Below the pieces are notes generated by a model. It saw nothing but the letters and a program-made list of their open reading frames with translations. It was not told where the DNA came from and made no database searches. Position numbers and translations under genes: made by a program. Below, in pieces: positions 10,301 through 17,357 of a DNA stretch of 30,138 bases (within the stretch, counting starts at the first letter, position 1; the number at the start of each line of letters is the position of its first letter). Location of the stretch: IMG/VR virus record IMGVR_UViG_3300025102_006570, positions 1 through 30,138 of that record. The stretch is one strand, 5' to 3'. The DNA comes from a virus.

Positions 10301-10812
10301 CCAACTGTTTGTGCTCTTGGAAGAGCAGAGTTAAGCACAGCATTAAATTGTTCCTGCCAATTTGTGTTTGTAACATCATTCCAAAGTATCGGAGTGTTTG
10401 CTAAATCGTTTCCATTTGCATCTAACACAGTCTCAGTGGTTGTGATCGAGGTAACTTTTAGTTGTCCTGATCCAGAAATATTTCTTTTGGGTTGAAATGA
10501 TATGAGTCTTGCTAATCTTAACACTGACTCTTTACGTTCAGCAAGATCAATAAAGTTTTCTCTAGCATTTAGATCAACTCTGTATGAAATAGATTGTGCC
10601 ACATAAGAAATCAAATCAATCAGTGCAAGATATTCTGATGATTCGATGTAGTCATTGAACGACTCTGAATAGTTTAATCTAAGGTAATCAATCAGTGTTC
10701 GTCTTATGGTATCAAAATCATAAGATTTAAAGTCCGCTTGTGAAAACGTTCTGTATATTCTCTGCCAAGTGTCATTTACAAGTAGAGAGTTCTGTCTATC
10801 ATTAGATGGCAT
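7327..10812 (-). CDS. 6: Baseplate wedge protein gp6
   Basis: The 1161-residue protein opens with the characteristic gp6/gpJ-family N terminus. 'LRLNYSESFNDYIESSEYLALIDL' occupies roughly residues 44-70, followed by 'YRVDLNARENF' and 'SVLRLARLISF'. In T4, gp6 forms the inner ring of the baseplate wedge with gp7, gp53 and gp25 and links the hub to the outer wedge. T4 gp6 is about 660 residues, so this version is far longer. The excess lies in a long middle part and a C-terminal Ser/Thr/Gly-rich tail ending 'SSGSGYY', which may be flexible. It lies between gp25 and the giant structural protein. A TATAAATA late element directly precedes the ATG and no Shine-Dalgarno is visible. Family assignment is strong for the N-terminal region. 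Confidence 0.9.
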   Translation of the reverse strand: MPSNDRQNSLLVNDTWQRIYRTFSQADFKSYDFDTIRRTLIDYLRLNYSESFNDYIESSEYLALIDLISYVAQSISYRVDLNARENFIDLAERKESVLRLARLISFQPKRNISGSGQLKVTSITTTETVLDANGNDLANTPILWNDVTNTNWQEQFNAVLNSALPRAQTVGKPQSTGTVGGITTDQYRLNSSNIGLPTQSFSRNINGIAMDFEIVPVALDDGFVIEENPVPGNSLSFLYKNDGRGFSSNSTGYFFTFKQGEMNSTDFTIDSQLPNTIVTVEENGINNDDVFLFKLDQNGLLEQAWTKVPAITGNNVIYNTLANNITNQYAVVTKTNDQIDLVFSDGTYGTMPVGNFRVFYRQSNGLTYRIQTGDMQNISFDVEYVSRNNQINTLTVTASLTSTVTNAAQSQSIVDIKTQAPQVYYANNRMITPEDYQIIPLTQNPSLAKARSQVRAISGTSRFLDVTDPTGVYSETDIVADDGMVYRDIVTESFDFSFTTRDDARKVITSSVANIFESSSLKQFYYDNFPRPQISGLKTWKKSTQTGNQVTGYFLAEGADSSVLAVGTSSVSNLQYVTEGALLKFEPTSGSHFMTELGTQMSGAPGHPGSAEIMWTKTISVEGDGSNGGQGELADGTGPIVLSDLIPTNAELKEIIPKYVDSISTTLETAIIDKVVAFKNFGLGYNNTTRAWYVIDDDNLNTGDFDLSFAENKTSASLDASWLIRFSTNGLTYTVFNRATQYIFQSFSRNKFYFDESVKAIDPETGLVVKDSVTILKSNTKPDFVSNLTFDYKWQIVKNIVGADGYSDTRKIQIGLFDGDDDGVVDNPDLFALIVSPTTDINEKYVFFQTVTVNGFEQLNPINNTEFVTVPKETDITNPAIYADGQKFYFYQDDEFKTYNSTTKLLEELTGYTAKLGRQSLIYRYNHGAPRDRRLDPSVSNIIDCYVMTKSYDIDFRAWLNANQLTAEPQPPTVAELNDTYLPTLNQLKSVSDTIVFNPGEYVLLFGKGAETSLQATFKVVKNKATAVSDNQIKSNLIEAINDYFTLALWDFGDTFYFTELAAYLHNVLAPDVLSIVIVPASATTSFGSLFEITVDGHQLPISSATVDNVQIISSNTAEQLKSTGTVVSSTTGAAVTGASATATTSVNSTITSGSSGSGYY

Positions 10813-10817
10813 AATAA

Positions 10818-10825
10818 TATTTATA
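10818..10825 (-). promoter_or_regulatory. T4-type late promoter element TATAAATA upstream of gp6
   Basis: On the minus strand the exact T4 late consensus TATAAATA ends 5 nt before the gp6 ATG at 10812. In T4 the start site lies about 6 nt downstream of this box, which here would fall on the A of the ATG. The window encodes gp55, the sigma factor that recognises this box. With an AT-rich background a chance match is possible. Confidence 0.55.
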
Positions 10826-10851
10826 GTTTTTAAAAAGTGCTGAGTTTATGA

Positions 10852-11304
10852 TTAGGCCGCAGTGTAAACTTCTGAAGGACCAGCCAATAATCCTTGCTGT
10901 GAGTCGAATAACAAGTCCATAGATTCACCTAATCCGTATCCAGTGTACACAACTGACACTTTTACTTGTAGTCCTTGTTCGTAATCGTTAACTTCTATGC
11001 TGTCCATTTCAACACGTGGATCATAGTTTACAATCGCTTCAACTTCCTCAATCACAGCGTTTCTGGTTTCATCATCCAACGGATCCATCAAATATAACCA
11101 AATATTTGTACCAAAGTCTGGATTTTCCAGTTTTTCGCCCTTTAATATATTGAAATGATTGAGTAAATCTTGTTTGACTAATTCTATATCATATAGTTTA
11201 GTGTCAGCAAAGTCTCTGCCAACAGAACTGTGTCCTCGAAATATTCTTGTGTTAGACACACCTTGTGTGGTTGAATTTACTTCATTGAAGTTTTTTACTG
11301 CCAT
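10852..11304 (-). CDS. 25: Baseplate wedge protein gp25
   Basis: This 150-residue protein belongs to the gp25/GpW-type wedge family. Its core reads 'LLNHFNILKGEKLENPDFG', then 'NIWLYLMDPLDDETRNAV', 'YDPRVEMDSIEV' and a closing beta segment. In contractile tails gp25 sits at the junction of the first sheath ring and the wedge and helps start sheath polymerisation; the family was once thought to be lysozyme-like. T4 gp25 is about 130 residues, so the length is normal. The 39-bp gap to gp6 holds the late promoter element. The upstream neighbour is a 53-residue Cys-rich protein, and the position within PAAR-gp25-gp6 fits contractile injection machines generally. Confidence 0.93.
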   Translation of the reverse strand: MAVKNFNEVNSTTQGVSNTRIFRGHSSVGRDFADTKLYDIELVKQDLLNHFNILKGEKLENPDFGTNIWLYLMDPLDDETRNAVIEEVEAIVNYDPRVEMDSIEVNDYEQGLQVKVSVVYTGYGLGESMDLLFDSQQGLLAGPSEVYTAA

Positions 11305-11308
11305 AAAA

Positions 11309-11470
11309 CTATTTTACAATAGCCGAACCATCACATTGAACGCAATCGCATTTGTAACATCTATCGGCATCTGTACCCTCAGCGGACATGGCAAACTCTT
11401 TCATTACAGGAGATTCACCAGTGCAGTGTGACGGTGTATTGCATTTTTTACATATATCTTGATCAGCCAT
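11309..11470 (-). CDS. Small cysteine-rich protein between PAAR and gp25 (unknown function)
   Basis: A 53-residue frame starts at the ATG at 11470 (MADQDICKKC) and ends with TAG at 11309-11311, leaving 4 bases before the gp25 ATG and 8 bases after the PAAR stop. It fits exactly into what would otherwise be a 174-bp gap in a gapless operon, which supports it being real. It has seven cysteines in two clusters: Cys7-x2-Cys10-x5-Cys16, and Cys38-x2-Cys41-x-Cys43-x2-Cys46. These could bind zinc like a zinc ribbon, or another metal. I do not recognise the family. The position suggests a baseplate or spike assembly role. Confidence 0.75.
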   Translation of the reverse strand: MADQDICKKCNTPSHCTGESPVMKEFAMSAEGTDADRCYKCDCVQCDGSAIVK

Positions 11471-11478
11471 ACTATTAC

Positions 11479-11739
11479 TTATCCTACAAACACATCACTG
11501 GAACCTGTGGCAGCCTCGCCACACACTGACGCAACATCGCCAGCATTACACACTGCTTTGCCGCCAACAAATACTGCATTGGACCCGGCCACTATGGTCT
11601 GTTCTAAGTGTGGAGCAAGTCCATGTGCGGCCACTGTATCACCATTCACAATTATTTCTTCGCCATTAGCTATTACTGTGGTCTGTGATGGAACTAAATC
11701 ACCACCTGCCGCATCGTTGTCTCTGCATACTCCCGGCAT
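11479..11739 (-). CDS. PAAR-motif spike tip protein
   Basis: The 86-residue protein has the Gly/Val/Ala-rich pattern of PAAR proteins: an N-terminal 'VCRDNDAAGGD', a 'VIANGEEIIVNGDTVAAHG' repeat, and Cys/His residues (Cys5, His39, His44, Cys64, Cys73) of the kind that hold the metal at the cone apex. PAAR proteins cap and sharpen the gp5/VgrG spike; the T4 counterpart is gp5.4. The start codon overlaps the gp5 stop by one base (TAATG), and a strong Shine-Dalgarno lies 6 nt upstream, so translation is coupled to gp5. Confidence 0.85.
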   Translation of the reverse strand: MPGVCRDNDAAGGDLVPSQTTVIANGEEIIVNGDTVAAHGLAPHLEQTIVAGSNAVFVGGKAVCNAGDVASVCGEAATGSSDVFVG

Positions 11740-13589
11740 TACACACCTCTCCTTGCTTGAGCATCTTCATTGTCAGGTGTTTCTGTAAATCTTTCGTCTG
11801 TAAGTTCTCTGTCTGTGAACAATATTCCCGACTTGTCTACTGACACAATATTATTGAATACAACTTTTCTTTTGTTTTCATGTTCAGCATAAGGTTCTGC
11901 TGTTGGCACACGTTTCATAATAGATTGTCTTTTAATTTCTTTTACTGTTTTGTCTATACTTTCTGGCACAATTACATTTTCAAATGTGCTTAATTGTTGA
12001 ACACGTTCTCCTTCATCACCAACAACATTTTCTACCACAATGTTTGCTCCAACCACACCAGATACAACTTTGCCTGAAGTGTTAAAATGTATTTCACTTG
12101 CTGTGTTTACCAAATGATCATTGGCGGCAAAAATTTTGTTGTCATTTGCAACCTCTAGTACATTATCATTACCAACATAACTTTTACTGTCATTTCCTAT
12201 GAAAGTGTTGAAATTATTTTTTACTCTCAGCTGTAGTGTACCAGTGCCGGAACTATCACTGGCTGAAGCACTGCCTACTTCAATTTCTGCAAAATTTTGT
12301 GCATACAAAGAAAAATCATCTCTAGTTTGCAATCGCATGTTTTTTTGTGCTTCAAATATCATTTGTTCTTCTGATTTAACAGCAACATCTTTTTGTGCCA
12401 GCATCTCAATATCTTCGTTGGCATCAATGTGTATTCTACCTGTCACAATGTCTTCATTTGAATTTATAAATTGATCTGTTTTGTTTTGCCCTGTGGCTTT
12501 CATGTTGATGTTTCTGGCCGCTTCTATATTAATATCACGTTCTGCTCTAAGATTGAAATCACCAATGGTATGCACACTGAAAGACTCATCTGCATACATG
12601 TCTATTTTGCCATCTTCTGACAGTTCTACCCATGCTGTGCCTGTGCTGTTTATGATGTACACAGTGTTTTCTGAATCATGCAACAATACTTGAGCACCTT
12701 TGCGTGTTCTAAATCTTATCAATTCATTTTCGATAGGTGTTTTTCCTTGTACACTAGGAGTACCATCATCCATTACAAACGAATGTCCACCCAATCTTGA
12801 GTGTGCAAATTTTTCTCCTATTTTTCCATGTCTGTTTACAGAGTCTGTGTTAGGAGCCGCAAACTGCCCTTCGAAGTCTATAGGACCCGGTGTGCTGATG
12901 CCAAACACTTGTGAAGGTGTTTCACGTCTCGCTGACGAACTGGTGATGCCTCTTATTTTGTCTTTGATCAATCCTTGTGCCAACAATGACTCTGCCAAGG
13001 GTGTGTGCACCGGTCTATATTTTGCACTGTTATCGGTAGCATAATCTGTGTTGATGCCTACAGCATCGTCTGTAATTTTTCTGTTTGGTTCTGCCACAGG
13101 TAAATCTTCAATGCCTAATCCACCAAATCGTTTTTGTGCATCGCCTCCTCCAGGACCGCCTCCACCTTCTTCAATACTGCGTGGCGATGATGCTAATCCT
13201 GGCACCATGTGGTTGATCTGCATGTCTGGCACACAACCTATCCAAAACCCTTCATTGACATTTCCATTGGCAAACATCACAAGCACCTGTGTACCTATAT
13301 CTGGCGGCACTGCCCAAAAACCATATGACTTTTGTGTAGCATGAAAGTCTCCACTGTTGGTACCTCTTGCATCACGCACAGGAGTTTGGCCAGCAAAGGG
13401 TGAACAGTATCTCACTGTGTATGTGACGTCAGCTACAGCTCTATCAGGAACGTCTTTGTGTGTTTGTAAGGCAGGGATAGAAACTTCCAATCGGCCGGAT
13501 CTGTTTACATCAGCAGAGTTCATTACTGTGCCTATGTATACACCCATTGAAGGTGACATTGGATTGAACTCTCTTTTATGCTGTGGCAT
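11739..13589 (-). CDS. 5: Baseplate spike protein gp5 (VgrG-like, without a visible lysozyme domain)
   Basis: The 616-residue protein has an N-terminal OB-fold region (about residues 14-130: 'MGVYIGTVMNSADVNRSGRLEV', then 'PPDIGTQVLVMFANG' and 'EGFWIGCV') typical of gp5/VgrG. A Gly-rich linker follows near residue 148. The C-terminal half has short repeated beta-strand units ('IDMYADESFSVHTIGDFNL', 'DINIEAARNINMKA') that predict the trimeric beta-helix needle. T4 gp5 carries a lysozyme domain between OB-fold and needle; I see no such domain here, so cell-wall digestion would have to come from another protein. It sits directly between the hub gene and PAAR. The ATG abuts the upstream stop and has an AGGA Shine-Dalgarno at 13596-13599 with 6-nt spacing. 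Confidence 0.88.
   Translation of the reverse strand: MPQHKREFNPMSPSMGVYIGTVMNSADVNRSGRLEVSIPALQTHKDVPDRAVADVTYTVRYCSPFAGQTPVRDARGTNSGDFHATQKSYGFWAVPPDIGTQVLVMFANGNVNEGFWIGCVPDMQINHMVPGLASSPRSIEEGGGGPGGGDAQKRFGGLGIEDLPVAEPNRKITDDAVGINTDYATDNSAKYRPVHTPLAESLLAQGLIKDKIRGITSSSARRETPSQVFGISTPGPIDFEGQFAAPNTDSVNRHGKIGEKFAHSRLGGHSFVMDDGTPSVQGKTPIENELIRFRTRKGAQVLLHDSENTVYIINSTGTAWVELSEDGKIDMYADESFSVHTIGDFNLRAERDINIEAARNINMKATGQNKTDQFINSNEDIVTGRIHIDANEDIEMLAQKDVAVKSEEQMIFEAQKNMRLQTRDDFSLYAQNFAEIEVGSASASDSSGTGTLQLRVKNNFNTFIGNDSKSYVGNDNVLEVANDNKIFAANDHLVNTASEIHFNTSGKVVSGVVGANIVVENVVGDEGERVQQLSTFENVIVPESIDKTVKEIKRQSIMKRVPTAEPYAEHENKRKVVFNNIVSVDKSGILFTDRELTDERFTETPDNEDAQARRGV
11746..11753 (-). promoter_or_regulatory. 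Strong Shine-Dalgarno for the PAAR gene (AGGAGAGG)
   Basis: The minus strand has AGGAGAGG ending 6 nt before the PAAR ATG, inside the 3' end of gp5. It fixes the start and contrasts with the missing Shine-Dalgarno at transcription-unit starts in this window. Confidence 0.8.
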
Positions 13590-16094
13590 CTATAATCCTA
13601 ATCCTTGATTTAATCTACGTAATACCTTATTGTTTTTTCTCTTTTTATTATTATTAGCTATCTTGTCTATGGATACGTAACCGTTTGGTCCTCTATTGTT
13701 TTTGTTTTTGTAACTTACATTTCTAGTAGATCTGCCTAGTGCATCGTCATTAAAGGATCCACCTTGTAGATTCAAACTGTTTGAAAGTCCTCTTGTAGCA
13801 GGAGCATTACCTGAGCCAGCAAATGGTGCGATTCCTTTTGCTGGGGAAATATATTTCTTATCATTTTCTTGTTCTCTGAATCTTGTCATTGTAATTGTTT
13901 GTTGGAAAACACCACCTTCAAAATTAGACTCACATAATATTACTCTAAATTTTCCTTGGAAAAAAGCAGACAAATTAAGTCTCATCAATCCTGTGTCGTC
14001 ATTAATATCAGAAGGATATCTTGCATTCAATTGTACTACAATATTATTTGCATCTGGAGATACAGACCCGTCTGGTTCTGTTTGTCCATCCGATGTCATT
14101 TGATTGTTGCCAGGATTAAGTGTTTTTTGTTCAATCCAGTAAGGATCTCCTAATATTGTGAGATCCACAACAATTAAATCTGCGGCAGGATCTTCTAAAA
14201 TTTGTCTGAATACATCTGCCATTTCTCTATTGGCCGCAGGAGCATCTGGATTTGCAGTGTCAGTAGATTCTTGTGCTGTTGGCACTTTTGCCGCTGATGT
14301 TCCACCTTTGCCTAAAGAATTATCATCAAAACTTGGACCTTGATTAGATGTGCTTTCTTCCTCTAAATTATCGTCATCGTTTTTAAGTTTATTTTGCATG
14401 GCATCATAGTATCTGCCTGGTTGGAAATAAGCAAACTGATATTTTATATCTAGATTAAGCACATCTTTGTTTTCGCCTGTGTAGATATAATTGTAAGTTC
14501 TAACTGGCGATACATCGCTTGACTCTACTGCAATCTTTTGTTGTCTAAGTGAATAGCTAAATTTGTATTGCGGCTCGCCTAATCCGTTATCCAAATCTAT
14601 TATTTCTGTGCTAGGCATTATTTTGATCGTGCTATAAATTTCATCTGTTGAATCATTCGAAGCATCAAACTGATTCAATATAAATTTAGAATTTTGTACT
14701 ACATGAGTAAGATACTCCACAATAGATGTTCCTTTTTGAGCTGTGACTTTACGTGAAGCAGAATCACCGCCCCCTGGACCACCTGCAGGAGATGTGTTAA
14801 TTGCCTGATTTGCCGATGCTCCGGGATCACCAAATCCTAATTTAGATTTTATTATGTCTGCAGAGGATCCTTCGATATCAAATTCATACAAGTGAGGTTT
14901 GACAACAACTTTGTCATCATCCTTTTTTACTTTATAATTTTCATTTAATCCAACAAAGAAATTTTGCACTAAAGTTTGTACATCGGTTCCAGTATGAATT
15001 ACGGATTCATTTAGTTTGTCATATGCTGTTAGTTGCTGTATATAGTTGTAAGGCGCGGCCTGTATGTTGTATCTTCCGCCTCCTTCATCAATATCCAAAT
15101 CAACTTTAAACAGCCTACAAGGAATATATCTTGTAGTTCCGGAAATTTTACGTGGCACACCATTGTCATCATTGCCGACAAATTCAATTTTCAACACATA
15201 CACTGCGGATAAATGATTTTCATATCCTTGTTGCATCGCGGCTTGTATAAGAGCAGGAATCAAATCGACTCCTAATGGTTCTGTTATGTCAAAAAATATT
15301 TGGTATGCATTAGTGGCAAAAGCATTAGGGGTAGGAGCAACAGTGCTTCTTACTGTTAATCTTTCAATATAATAATCATATGATAATGGGCCTGTGCCTT
15401 GTCTTCCTTTACCACCTGTCTTAGCAATTACAACTCCTGGATTTCTTCTGTATGACCCACTGTTAAATTGTTGTTTGGAAACACAACTTAAGGTTATAAC
15501 ATAGTTCATTGTCTCGAAATCTAACAAAGGATTGCCCCTAGCACCCATGTATCTCCGCGAGGCCAAGTTGTTGGTTGAATTTACAAACTCTTGTGCTTCG
15601 CCTGAACCCATTCGTGATTTGACTCTAGGGTCTGATAAGGCATTTCCTTTTGTGTTAAGTTCTCCTGCTATGTCTCGCATGTTGATGCCTCTGGCTGTAC
15701 CATATGATGGTCCATCTCCATAAGTGATAGGTCCACTGCCACTTTTTACTTTGAATCCATCTGCATCTTTGAGAACTCCGCCCCCGGCAGCTTTATAACT
15801 GCCTTTTGTGATCATCGGAGGTATCTTTGTAGTATCTCCAGGGTTTTTGAATATGTTGCCTTCACTATCTTGTTGTACTGATGCAAACTTGTCACCTATT
15901 GCTCCTAACACGCCATCTACACCACCAGATACTATTCCATAAATTTGCGACAGATCGCTAGCCAAATTTTTTAAAAATTTAGATTTTTCAGATGATACAC
16001 CGGCACCAACAAGTTTCTCAGAATATTGAGTTTTTTTGGAGGATCGTTGCCATTCGTTGGCGTTGCCTTTACCTGTAACTGTTTTATATGCCAC
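13590..16094 (-). CDS. Putative baseplate hub protein (gp27-equivalent by position)
   Basis: The 834-residue protein starts with GTG at 16094, one base after the gp53 stop; GGA lies about 9 nt upstream. The central part (about residues 190-400: 'LDFETMNYVITLSC', 'NAYQIFFDITEPLGVDLIPA', 'YNIQAAPYNYIQQLT') and a late 'ILGDPYWIEQ' segment (about residue 640) look like hub proteins of contractile tails, where GDP-x-W/Y segments are common. A Gly-rich linker 'GGPGGGD' lies near residue 441 and another disordered acidic stretch near 570-610. T4 gp27 has about 390 residues, so this is more than twice as long and may combine hub and accessory domains. The position directly upstream of gp5, which binds the hub, supports the role. 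The exact family is not certain. Confidence 0.65.
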   Translation of the reverse strand: MAYKTVTGKGNANEWQRSSKKTQYSEKLVGAGVSSEKSKFLKNLASDLSQIYGIVSGGVDGVLGAIGDKFASVQQDSEGNIFKNPGDTTKIPPMITKGSYKAAGGGVLKDADGFKVKSGSGPITYGDGPSYGTARGINMRDIAGELNTKGNALSDPRVKSRMGSGEAQEFVNSTNNLASRRYMGARGNPLLDFETMNYVITLSCVSKQQFNSGSYRRNPGVVIAKTGGKGRQGTGPLSYDYYIERLTVRSTVAPTPNAFATNAYQIFFDITEPLGVDLIPALIQAAMQQGYENHLSAVYVLKIEFVGNDDNGVPRKISGTTRYIPCRLFKVDLDIDEGGGRYNIQAAPYNYIQQLTAYDKLNESVIHTGTDVQTLVQNFFVGLNENYKVKKDDDKVVVKPHLYEFDIEGSSADIIKSKLGFGDPGASANQAINTSPAGGPGGGDSASRKVTAQKGTSIVEYLTHVVQNSKFILNQFDASNDSTDEIYSTIKIMPSTEIIDLDNGLGEPQYKFSYSLRQQKIAVESSDVSPVRTYNYIYTGENKDVLNLDIKYQFAYFQPGRYYDAMQNKLKNDDDNLEEESTSNQGPSFDDNSLGKGGTSAAKVPTAQESTDTANPDAPAANREMADVFRQILEDPAADLIVVDLTILGDPYWIEQKTLNPGNNQMTSDGQTEPDGSVSPDANNIVVQLNARYPSDINDDTGLMRLNLSAFFQGKFRVILCESNFEGGVFQQTITMTRFREQENDKKYISPAKGIAPFAGSGNAPATRGLSNSLNLQGGSFNDDALGRSTRNVSYKNKNNRGPNGYVSIDKIANNNKKRKNNKVLRRLNQGLGL

Positions 16095-16095
16095 T

Positions 16096-16395
16096 TTAAA
16101 TTTCCAAGTATTCTTCTAATGTAGACTTCTTAGGAATACGAATTAAGGTTCCTGCTGTGAATGACCATATTGGATCTGTTATTGTGTCCATGTTGCGGTG
16201 CTGAAAACACCACCATAACTTAGGCGTTCCATACAAGTCATAACTTAACAGGTCTGGTCTGTGTTCGTAGAAGGAATCAATCTCGTACAATACATCATCC
16301 TGCATGAACTCAAATAATCTTTTGTTCAATAAACCTAATGTTTCTCTTCCTTGCGGAGTATCAAAATAGGGCGATGAATTTTCATAATTTGCCAT
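16096..16395 (-). CDS. 53: Baseplate wedge protein gp53
   Basis: The 99-residue protein matches the core of gp53: 'YEIDSFYEHRPDLLSYDLYG', then 'KLWWCFQHRNMDTITDPIW' and 'AGTLIRIPKKSTLEEYL'. That Trp-rich block and the closing 'IRIP' segment resemble LysM-like wedge proteins. T4 gp53 is about 196 residues, so this is a compact version. Its ATG overlaps the gp48 stop by one base (TAATG) and has an AAAGGA Shine-Dalgarno at 16404-16409, 8 nt upstream. In T4 it clamps neighbouring wedges around the hub. Confidence 0.88.
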   Translation of the reverse strand: MANYENSSPYFDTPQGRETLGLLNKRLFEFMQDDVLYEIDSFYEHRPDLLSYDLYGTPKLWWCFQHRNMDTITDPIWSFTAGTLIRIPKKSTLEEYLEI

Positions 16396-17309
16396 TAAAT
16401 GAATCCTTTATTTGTTAAATCCCCGTTAGCAAATGATTTAAGATCAAACTGATTTGAAATTTTGTTACGTGAGTATACAGGAATTACTGTTACTGTGATA
16501 AGTGAATCTGTAGGCACTTTATTAATCGGCCCTGATTCTTTAGCCTGTAATGGATCCGATGTTAGTTGCGATAATCCTGCCGCACCAAAACTCAATGCAT
16601 CTGGTCTTCTCAAATCCTGATCTCCAAAAGCATCTGGTCTCCTTACATCGTTCAACGGACTGCCTCCTCCAGTTGGCACTGAAATAGAAATATAGTCAAC
16701 ATTTTGTCTGAATTCAACTGTAAAGTCTGTGACCACACAAGGCACATTGTTAAACACATGATCTCCATACCCGTTGAGCCTAGCTACCGGAGGTGGATTG
16801 CCTGTATTCAATTCCCCACCGTAATACATTTTTGTTATTGTTCGTAAAAAATGGACTGTTGACAGCCATCTCAAACCACTCATTTGGTCTTGCACAGGAA
16901 AGTCACCTGATATTGTGATCTGTGCCACTTGTGAATTTTGATATGCTTGATAAGGATAATTGTTATGCATCACTGCAATTTGATTGTAGTTTGCTGTGTG
17001 CTGTAAATTAATAAACGGTGTGGTTGGAAATCGCATGCCGTTTTCACCGCTGGTCAATCCTGCCGACAGTGGCGATGCTCCAAACAAGTCCGAATATGTC
17101 TGTCTTGCAAGTGTTAATTTGACTGCCCAATCACCTGTGGATGAGGGCGAACCAGCATTTGATGCCAAAGGTTTCCTACTGGCTCCTGATATACCTCCAG
17201 GAAATAAACCTGCCTGTGCCAGTCTTGATTGCACGGCATTTACTCCACCAGTGCCTGCTATTCGCACTAAGCTGCCGATATTTTGTAATCCTCTAGTGAA
17301 TTTTCCCAT
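16395..17309 (-). CDS. 48: Tail tube cap/baseplate protein gp48
   Basis: This 304-residue protein resembles gp48 of T4-like phages: 'HNNYPYQAYQNSQVAQITI', 'GDFPVQDQMSGLRWLSTVHFLRT', 'KMYYGGELNTGNPPPVARL' and 'DFTVEFRQNVDYISI' match the tube-like fold shared by gp48, gp54 and the tail tube protein. gp48 sits on the hub and starts tube polymerisation; T4 gp48 is about 364 residues. I cannot fully exclude the related gp54. A short 11-residue tandem repeat ('RRPDAFGDQD'/'RRPDALSFG') lies near residues 223-244. It is the first gene of the minus-strand tail operon, preceded by a late-type promoter element and no Shine-Dalgarno. Confidence 0.82.
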   Translation of the reverse strand: MGKFTRGLQNIGSLVRIAGTGGVNAVQSRLAQAGLFPGGISGASRKPLASNAGSPSSTGDWAVKLTLARQTYSDLFGASPLSAGLTSGENGMRFPTTPFINLQHTANYNQIAVMHNNYPYQAYQNSQVAQITISGDFPVQDQMSGLRWLSTVHFLRTITKMYYGGELNTGNPPPVARLNGYGDHVFNNVPCVVTDFTVEFRQNVDYISISVPTGGGSPLNDVRRPDAFGDQDLRRPDALSFGAAGLSQLTSDPLQAKESGPINKVPTDSLITVTVIPVYSRNKISNQFDLKSFANGDLTNKGFI

Positions 17310-17316
17310 ACAAAGA

Positions 17317-17324
17317 TATTTATT
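17317..17324 (-). promoter_or_regulatory. Late-type promoter element (AATAAATA) upstream of gp48
   Basis: AATAAATA, one mismatch from the T4 late consensus TATAAATA, ends 7 nt before the gp48 ATG at 17309. The expected start site would give a leader of only 1-3 nt. It is the only visible promoter for the baseplate operon's first gene. Confidence 0.5.
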
Positions 17325-17351
17325 GCATAAATTAACACAGTAGTTTATAAT
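17323..17351 (+). promoter_or_regulatory. Sigma70-type promoter for gp55
   Basis: A perfect -10 box TATAAT lies at 17346-17351, with a weak -35 TTGCAT at 17323-17328 and a 17-bp spacer. Only 6 nt separate the -10 box from the gp55 ATG at 17358, so the start site is expected at or next to the A of the ATG. The -35 overlaps the opposing late-type element for gp48. Confidence 0.6.
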
Positions 17352-17357
17352 AATGAT

